A stretch of DNA of 64,000 bases. Source: BRHc4a sp049325055. Lineage in GTDB: Bacteria > Bacillota > Desulfotomaculia > Desulfotomaculales > Desulfocucumaceae. Location: assembly GCA_049325055.1 (NCBI GenBank), contig JBMOPB010000031.1, forward strand, positions 11,185-75,184. The letters run 5' to 3'. Positions 59,285 to 64,000 of the stretch are shown piece by piece. Under the pieces are notes generated by a model. The model worked only from the letters and a program-made list of their open reading frames with translations, was not told the DNA's origin and searched no databases. The position numbers and the translations under genes are program-made. The number at the start of each line of letters is the position of its first letter. Position 1 is the stretch's first letter.

Positions 59285-59742
59285 ATACCTCCCCCTGCTT
59301 CCCTCTTTTCTGACATCAATGACAAAACCTTGCTGTAAATAGTATAGAGAGCTTCCAGATCCTCCTCGGCCAGCCTTCCCAGCAGCCCATTGACTATTTC
59401 CCTTCTCTTTGTAATGGTTTTCTCCAGTATTACCCTGCCGGGGCCCGTCAGTTCCAGCCATACCAGCCTGCGGTCTTCCTCGGACCTTTTTCTGGTTATA
59501 TACCCCATCTTCACCAGCCTGTCGGCCATGGAGGTTATGGCGCTGAGGGAGACATCCATGTATTCGGCCATTTCCGACACGGTGGCCGGCCCCGTCCCCA
59601 GCCTTTTGAGCATGAAAAACTGGGGGTGGGTCAAAGTAAGATCGGCGCTCTGGGTTATTTTGGAGGATATATTTCTGGCTACCTCCAGGAACACCTCTTC
59701 AAGTTTTCTAAGTCTTTCTCTTTTCCCTTCTGTCAGCTCCAT
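59281..59742 (-). CDS. MarR-family transcriptional regulator
   Basis: 153 residues, winged helix: TVSEMAEYMDVSLSAITSMADRLVKMGYITRKRSEEDRRLVWLELT (at ~54-99) spans recognition helix and wing. As the first gene of the efflux operon it likely represses its own promoter until a drug or phenolic ligand binds. The promoter 59804-59832 is overlapped by an inverted repeat suited to such a dimer. Confidence 0.95.
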   Translation of the reverse strand: MELTEGKRERLRKLEEVFLEVARNISSKITQSADLTLTHPQFFMLKRLGTGPATVSEMAEYMDVSLSAITSMADRLVKMGYITRKRSEEDRRLVWLELTGPGRVILEKTITKRREIVNGLLGRLAEEDLEALYTIYSKVLSLMSEKREAGGGI

Positions 59743-59774
59743 GTTTAAAGATCACTTCCATAGCAGATAATATT

Positions 59775-59805
59775 CTTAAACTGGTTAACCTTTTACTTGT
59801 TTAAG
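59775..59805. promoter_or_regulatory. putative MarR operator
   Basis: Inverted repeat CTTAAAC-N17-GTTTAAG. One arm overlaps the -10 region, the other lies downstream near the transcription start. Confidence 0.6.
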
Positions 59806-59832
59806 TATATTGCCAGGGAATTGATATGTCAA
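59804..59832 (-). promoter_or_regulatory. sigma-A promoter of the marR efflux operon
   Basis: On the minus strand TTGACA-N17-TATACT, a near-perfect vegetative promoter, ~60 bases upstream of marR. Confidence 0.88.
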
Positions 59833-59855
59833 TACTTAGAAACCTCTTACGCGGA

Positions 59856-59890
59856 GGAAAAGCACGAGGCGCCCCACGGGGCGCCCCGGC
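59856..59890 (-). terminator. terminator after rubrerythrin gene
   Basis: Stem GGCGCCCC/GGGGCGCC with a 2-base loop; a short TTTT follows on the minus strand after eight bases. Confidence 0.65.
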
Positions 59891-59897
59891 ATTGTTT

Positions 59898-60431
59898 TTA
59901 ATAGTTTTCGCAGCGCAGTTCGAAGAATCCTTTGGGGTGATCGCAAACCGGGCAGGCGTCAGGCGCTTCGTTACCTTGATGAATATAGCCGCAGTTCCTG
60001 CACTTCCACTGAATTTCCTGGTCCCTTTTGAATACCGACCCCTTTTCAATGTTTTCCAGCAGCTTTTGATAGCGCTGGTCGTGCTCCTTTTCGATGGCGG
60101 CCAGTCCCTTGAAAATATCTGCGATGTCGTTGAACCCCTCTTCCCTGGCCACTTTTTCAAACTCGGCATACATCGAAGTCCACTCGTAATGCTCCCCCTC
60201 GGCAGCCATTTTCAGGTTGGCCCGGGTGTCACCGATCCCGCCGATGCGCTTAAGCAAAAGCTTGGCATGTTCCTTTTCATTGTTTGCCGTCTCTTCAAAA
60301 ATCTCGGCTATCTGTTGATAGCCCTCTTTCCTGGCCACCGAGGCAAAAAAAGTGTACTTGTTGCGCGCCTGGGATTCACCGGCAAAGGCAGCCTTGATAT
60401 TGGCCTCGGTCCTGCTCCCGCTTAGATTCAT
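59898..60431 (-). CDS. rbr: rubrerythrin
   Basis: 177 residues. Di-iron four-helix bundle with Glu motifs AFAGESQARNKYTFFA, ETANNEKEHAKLLL, and AAIEKEHDQRYQKLL, followed by a rubredoxin domain (WKCRNCGYIH ... ACPVCDHP). Reduces hydrogen peroxide in anaerobes using NADH through partners. ATG 60431 follows GAGGGGTGG; 25 bases downstream of the DRTGG gene, possibly cotranscribed. Confidence 0.97.
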   Translation of the reverse strand: MNLSGSRTEANIKAAFAGESQARNKYTFFASVARKEGYQQIAEIFEETANNEKEHAKLLLKRIGGIGDTRANLKMAAEGEHYEWTSMYAEFEKVAREEGFNDIADIFKGLAAIEKEHDQRYQKLLENIEKGSVFKRDQEIQWKCRNCGYIHQGNEAPDACPVCDHPKGFFELRCENY

Positions 60432-60456
60432 GGAACCACCCCTCATATTTGAGACT

Positions 60457-61527
60457 CTAGTCAGGCTGTCCCGGATGTTCTTTCATAAAATCCAGTATTG
60501 CCTGCCAGTTACAGTATTCCTCAATATTCTCTAAAACTATCTTAATTCCTGTTTTATCCCCCGGTTTAATGTGCCTGGCAACCCTGGAAAGTTTTTCTAT
60601 GGTGGTATATGTATCGTAATGCACCAGTATAACCGGGACTCCCTTCTCCTCCGCCCGGGACAGGACCTTTACATCCGGGTAAAGTCCCCCGGTGAGAATC
60701 ATTACCGAAGTGCTGGTCTCCAGCGCGGCCAGCGCCAGGTCGGCCCTGTCCCCACCCAGAACGACGGCTTTGTCGGTGGACCGGCGCAGGTACCTCAATG
60801 CCCCGTCCAAAGACATGGCACCCACCTGTATATCCTCCACCAGCAGGTTCATTTTGTCGTGCCCCGCCAGTATTTCCCCTCCCAGTTCCTTGTAAAACTC
60901 CTCCACCGTAGGCGATGATATCTCGTTACGCCTCGGTATCACTCCAAGGGTTTTAAACCCCCGCTCCTCCAGTATGGGTGTGAATATCCCCTTTGCCTTG
61001 GAAACCATAGGCCAGGGAATATTGTTGAACAGGTTGCCAACCAGGGGAACATTTTTGGCACGGAGGTAATCGTTGAAAAACAGTGCCTGGTCCACACTGA
61101 AATCATTTTCTATTTTTATGGTGACAATAACACCGGCGCCGGTGTTCAGGGCCATGGAGACGTCATCGAGGCCCCAGCTGTTGTAGATAAACGGAAAAAC
61201 CGCTCCGTCTATAATAACCACATCGGCCCCCCCGGAAACCCTCCGGTAGGCCTGCATTATGGATTCCGCCGACTCCTTTTTCTTGCTCCACGAAAGATAT
61301 GTCTGCCCGGCCCTGCAGGGCACAATGTCGGATATGGGATTGCCCATATTGAGTATTTCCTTCATCAACACGGCGTCGTCATCTTCTGAATCGCTGACCC
61401 GCAAAGGCGAGCCCACAGGCTTGAAGTAAGCGACTTTCTTGCCCTCCTGCTGGAATTTAAGGGCCAGTCCAAGGGCTGTCATTGTTTTTCCACTGCCGGG
61501 GGAACCCATAACGTATAAATTTTTCAT
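60457..61527 (-). CDS. BioD-like P-loop plus DRTGG-domain protein (Pta N-terminal-like)
   Basis: 356 residues. Residues ~1-210 are a dethiobiotin-synthetase-like P-loop domain (AAA_26) with Walker A MGSPGSGKTMTALGLA. Residues ~215-330 form a DRTGG domain (VEDIQVGAMSLDGALRYLRR, VLGGDRADLALAALETSTSVMILTGG). The same pair makes the regulatory N-terminus of long phosphotransacetylases, here as a separate protein without the catalytic Pta part. It follows the acyl-CoA synthetase gene by 11 bases, so a regulatory role on acyl-CoA/acyl-phosphate metabolism is inferred. Confidence 0.88.
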   Translation of the reverse strand: MKNLYVMGSPGSGKTMTALGLALKFQQEGKKVAYFKPVGSPLRVSDSEDDDAVLMKEILNMGNPISDIVPCRAGQTYLSWSKKKESAESIMQAYRRVSGGADVVIIDGAVFPFIYNSWGLDDVSMALNTGAGVIVTIKIENDFSVDQALFFNDYLRAKNVPLVGNLFNNIPWPMVSKAKGIFTPILEERGFKTLGVIPRRNEISSPTVEEFYKELGGEILAGHDKMNLLVEDIQVGAMSLDGALRYLRRSTDKAVVLGGDRADLALAALETSTSVMILTGGLYPDVKVLSRAEEKGVPVILVHYDTYTTIEKLSRVARHIKPGDKTGIKIVLENIEEYCNWQAILDFMKEHPGQPD

Positions 61528-61538
61528 ATCTATTCACC

Positions 61539-63641
61539 TCACGAAACCGATATGGTTATTTTCACATCAAGTGCGGTTAAGCCCTCTTCATAGGCAAAAA
61601 CCGGATTTACATCAACTTCGGTGATTTCGGGAAAGTCCGTCACCAGGCGGGCAAGCCGTGCCACCGCTTCGATGAGGGCTCCCAAGTCCCTGGGCTTTTC
61701 ACCGCGGTATCCCCTTAAGAGTGTATAGGCCTTGGTTTCCATGACCATTCTCTCTATTTCCCTGCGTGAAAGCCCCCTGGCCAGGCGGAATGACACGTCC
61801 TTTAAAAGGTTAACGTATATCCCCCCAAGTCCCACACCTATCATGGGGCCAAACTGGACGTCCCTGGTCATCCCGATAATTATCTCGGTGCCCCTGGGCA
61901 TCATCTTCTGCACCTCAACCCCGTAGATTTCTGCATGGGGCATATAGCGCTGGCAGTTTTCCACTATCTCCTGGAAGCTGTTGTACACCTCGTCCGGGGT
62001 GTTCAATCCCACTTTGACCCCGCCCACGTCGGTCTTGTGCAGAATCTTGGGAGATGCCACCTTCAGCACCACCGGGTATCCCATTTTTTCAGCCTCTTCC
62101 ACCGCTTCCTCGGGAGTGCCGGCCAGTGCTATGGGAGCCGCCGGAATACCGTAGGCCCGGGCTACCTCTGATGCCTCGCTTCCCAGGAGCACCACCCGGT
62201 TATCCCTGAGAACATCATAGAAAACCGCCTTTACGGCCCTCCTGTCAACATCGCTGAAACCGACTTCCTCATCAATCTCGGAATTCCTGTACTGGCCGTA
62301 TGTTACCATCTGGCTGATTGACGCGATAACCGGTTCGGGAAAAGTATAGCACGGCACTCCGGCCTCATTCAGCATTTCCCTTCCGTCGGACAGGGAGATA
62401 CCTCCTATATAGGCCCCGAAAAAAACCTTGTCGGGGTATTTCTCCTTCATTTCAATTATAGCCGCGGAGGTTTCAGCCGGATTATTTGTGGCCGTAGGCA
62501 CGCTGATTACCACCACGCTGTCGGTGTTGGGATCGGAGCAGACCTTATCCAGTGCAAAACGGTAACGGTCGGCCATGGCATCTCCCAGTACGTCCACCGG
62601 GTTGTATATTCCCGCCTCGGCCGGCAGCCCCTCCCTTAAAGCGTCCAGCGTTTCCTTGCTGAAACGGGCCATGGTAAGATCTTTGATCTCGACATTGTCA
62701 GTGGTGATTATTCCGGGCCCCCCCGCATTGGTGACTATGGCCACCCTGGGCCCCCTGGGAACCGGCGCCCTGGCAAAAGCCAGGGCCAGGTCGAACAAAT
62801 CGGTCATGGTCCTGGCCCTGATCACACCGCACTTCTTAAAGGCGATGTCATAGGCCAGGTCGCTTCCGGCCAGGGCCCCGGTGTGTGAAGAGGCCGCCTG
62901 GGCACCGGCCTGGCTGGTGCCGGATTTAAGTATAATAACCGGCTTTTTCCTGGTGGCCTTGCCGACCACGTCCAGGAACCTGGAGCTGTCTGTGATGTCC
63001 TCAATATAACACATTATAACCTTTGTGTAAGGGTCGTTGGCGGCTTCCTCTATAAAGTCTATCTCCGAGAGGTCGGCCTTGTTTCCCATGCTTACCACCT
63101 TGGAAAGGCCGATCCCCGCCGCATGGCTCCAGTCCAATATAGCAATCATCATAGCGCCGCTTTGGGAGAAAAAGGCTATATCCCCCTTTAGCGGGAATCC
63201 CTTGGCAAAGGAAGTGTTTATGGGAACGTGGGTGTCCATCATACCCGCGCAGTTGGGGCCCAACATGCTCATGCCGTATTCCCTGCAGATGGTAAGAAGG
63301 CTTTTTTCCATTTCCAGCCCTTCCCTGCCCACCTCTTTAAAGCCGGCAGTGATGGTCACCAGGTTTTTAACCCCGTTCCTGCCGCATTCGGCGGCCACAT
63401 CCAAAACCCGGGCAGCCGGTACCGCTATTACAGCCAGGTCAACCTTTTCCGGCAAATCCGCCAGGGAAGGATAGGACTTCAGCCCCTCAATCCCGCTTTC
63501 CCTGGGATTGATGGGATAAATTCTTCCCCCGTAACCGGAAGAAACAAGGTTTTTCACTATTGCGTTACCTATTTTCCCAGCCGCCCGGGAAGCTCCGACA
63601 ACCGCAACGGAAGCTGGATTAAAAAAATTGTTAATTCTCAT
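61539..63641 (-). CDS. ADP-forming acyl-CoA synthetase (acetate-CoA ligase type), fused subunits
   Basis: 700 residues. CoA-binding domain (~1-130; PASVAVVGASRAAGKIGNAI), two ligase-CoA domains with the phosphorylated His253 in SSHTGALAGSD, then an ATP-grasp domain (~475-700; KMGYPVVLKVASPKILHKTDVGGVK as separate motifs). Converts acetyl- or other acyl-CoA plus ADP and phosphate to the acid plus ATP, conserving energy in anaerobes. ATG 63641. First gene of a unit with the BioD-like/DRTGG gene and perhaps rubrerythrin. Confidence 0.93.
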   Translation of the reverse strand: MRINNFFNPASVAVVGASRAAGKIGNAIVKNLVSSGYGGRIYPINPRESGIEGLKSYPSLADLPEKVDLAVIAVPAARVLDVAAECGRNGVKNLVTITAGFKEVGREGLEMEKSLLTICREYGMSMLGPNCAGMMDTHVPINTSFAKGFPLKGDIAFFSQSGAMMIAILDWSHAAGIGLSKVVSMGNKADLSEIDFIEEAANDPYTKVIMCYIEDITDSSRFLDVVGKATRKKPVIILKSGTSQAGAQAASSHTGALAGSDLAYDIAFKKCGVIRARTMTDLFDLALAFARAPVPRGPRVAIVTNAGGPGIITTDNVEIKDLTMARFSKETLDALREGLPAEAGIYNPVDVLGDAMADRYRFALDKVCSDPNTDSVVVISVPTATNNPAETSAAIIEMKEKYPDKVFFGAYIGGISLSDGREMLNEAGVPCYTFPEPVIASISQMVTYGQYRNSEIDEEVGFSDVDRRAVKAVFYDVLRDNRVVLLGSEASEVARAYGIPAAPIALAGTPEEAVEEAEKMGYPVVLKVASPKILHKTDVGGVKVGLNTPDEVYNSFQEIVENCQRYMPHAEIYGVEVQKMMPRGTEIIIGMTRDVQFGPMIGVGLGGIYVNLLKDVSFRLARGLSRREIERMVMETKAYTLLRGYRGEKPRDLGALIEAVARLARLVTDFPEITEVDVNPVFAYEEGLTALDVKITISVS

Positions 63642-64000
63642 CGACTCACCTCTTTTTGCACCAGTACTCTACCAATAGCCGGACTTTTAGGTCCGTATGT
63701 TTTTATATTTGATCAAGTTCGTGGGGTTTATTTAATTATAATTGCACTGTATTAGCTGGTAAATAGAATAACTTCAGATTGTGCGAAATAGTACAATTTT
63801 AAAAATACGGAGAATTAGAAATTCATTTTTCTGCAAAAATATATTTAAACTTATATCCGGTAAGTAGAAACCAAAAAACCAGTGAACACAAGGGCTGAAA
63901 TGCCGAAAAATCTGTAAAATTTTTAGCAAAAAAAGAGGAACACCGCTCAGTTTTAGGTAATTGGTAAAGTAACCACACCATACCACTACCAAAGGAGGGT
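63642..64000. other. terminal intergenic region with a ribosome binding site at the edge
   Basis: AT-rich and non-coding as far as visible. It should contain the synthetase promoter. The last bases, AAAGGAGGGT, look like the ribosome binding site of a plus-strand gene that starts just beyond the window. Confidence 0.5.

Noticed and set aside
63774..63992. 72-codon minus-strand open frame at the window end
   Set aside because: AT-rich, hydrophobic by composition, no binding site; it overlaps what looks like the leader of a plus-strand gene.
1..64000. tRNA or rRNA genes
   Set aside because: Reading both strands I saw no segment with the conserved tRNA arms or rRNA blocks; a dedicated scan could still find a tRNA I missed.

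Overview
The window reads as a piece of chromosome from a spore-forming, strictly anaerobic Firmicute of the Desulfotomaculum/Pelotomaculum type. This is an inference, not a database match. Support comes from sporulation and germination genes (GerMN/Gmad2 protein, SpoIID-like and BofC-like proteins, YteA-type DksA protein, SigI/RsgI), strong AGGAGG ribosome binding sites with many TTG/GTG starts, rubrerythrin and iron-sulfur flavoprotein, a tungstate transporter, an ADP-forming acyl-CoA synthetase, CoA-acylating methylmalonate-semialdehyde dehydrogenase, and sodium-pump decarboxylase subunits. A 10-N run at 38208-38217 marks a scaffold gap inside yajC. No rRNA, tRNA or CRISPR array was recognised.

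Layout. 1-9.2 kb: speE (cut by the window edge), a stress protein, an AP endonuclease, an orphan peptide-binding protein, a Gln-rich protein, lgt and ftsK/spoIIIE. 9.2-15.5 kb: a fused double SpeD, a GerMN germination protein with an IS1182-type element inserted exactly at its stop codon, a GNAT protein, several microproteins and an iron-sulfur flavoprotein. 15.6-20 kb: a decayed xanthine-dehydrogenase-type operon remnant, mmsA, a good -24/-12 (sigma-54) promoter and a PAS-containing sigma-54 activator. 20.5-28.3 kb: nagA, murT-gatD (lipid II amidation), an ECF-type CbiQ plus an ATPase fused to a NikK-like domain, and OadG/OadB-like sodium-pump subunits behind GTATAC palindromes. 28.5-32.6 kb: tupB and tupA behind two tandem Moco/Tuco-type riboswitches, each with its own terminator, then sigI-rsgI. 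32.8-50.3 kb: a long, almost entirely minus-strand housekeeping block: CDF transporter, YteA protein, secF-secD, HD protein, yajC, tgt, queA, a SpoIID-like gene, queH, ruvB-ruvA-ruvC, a BofC-like gene, yebC, trkH-trkA. 50.4-64 kb: an unusual degenerate repeat array, small DUF proteins, a ferredoxin, paired fluC, a four-gene marR/adaptor/adaptor/MFS efflux operon, rubrerythrin, and an ADP-forming acyl-CoA synthetase paired with a BioD-like/DRTGG protein.

How it fits together. Energy and carbon genes (mmsA, OadB/G, acyl-CoA synthetase with the DRTGG partner) fit propionyl-CoA/acetyl-CoA metabolism under energy limitation. Tungstate uptake under a cofactor riboswitch fits use of tungsto- or molybdo-enzymes, while the neighbouring molybdo-hydroxylase locus has decayed. 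Tgt, QueA and QueH form a queuosine module. SecDF-YajC, Lgt and MurT-GatD serve the envelope.

Most unusual items: the tandem riboswitch-terminator pair upstream of tupA; the ~440-bp array of imperfect stem-loops at 50.39-50.83 kb; a ~130-bp structured repeat in three copies directly behind plus-strand genes; the fused double SpeD with only one intact cleavage site; and the CbiO-type ATPase fused to a NikK-like domain with no CbiM/NikM nearby.
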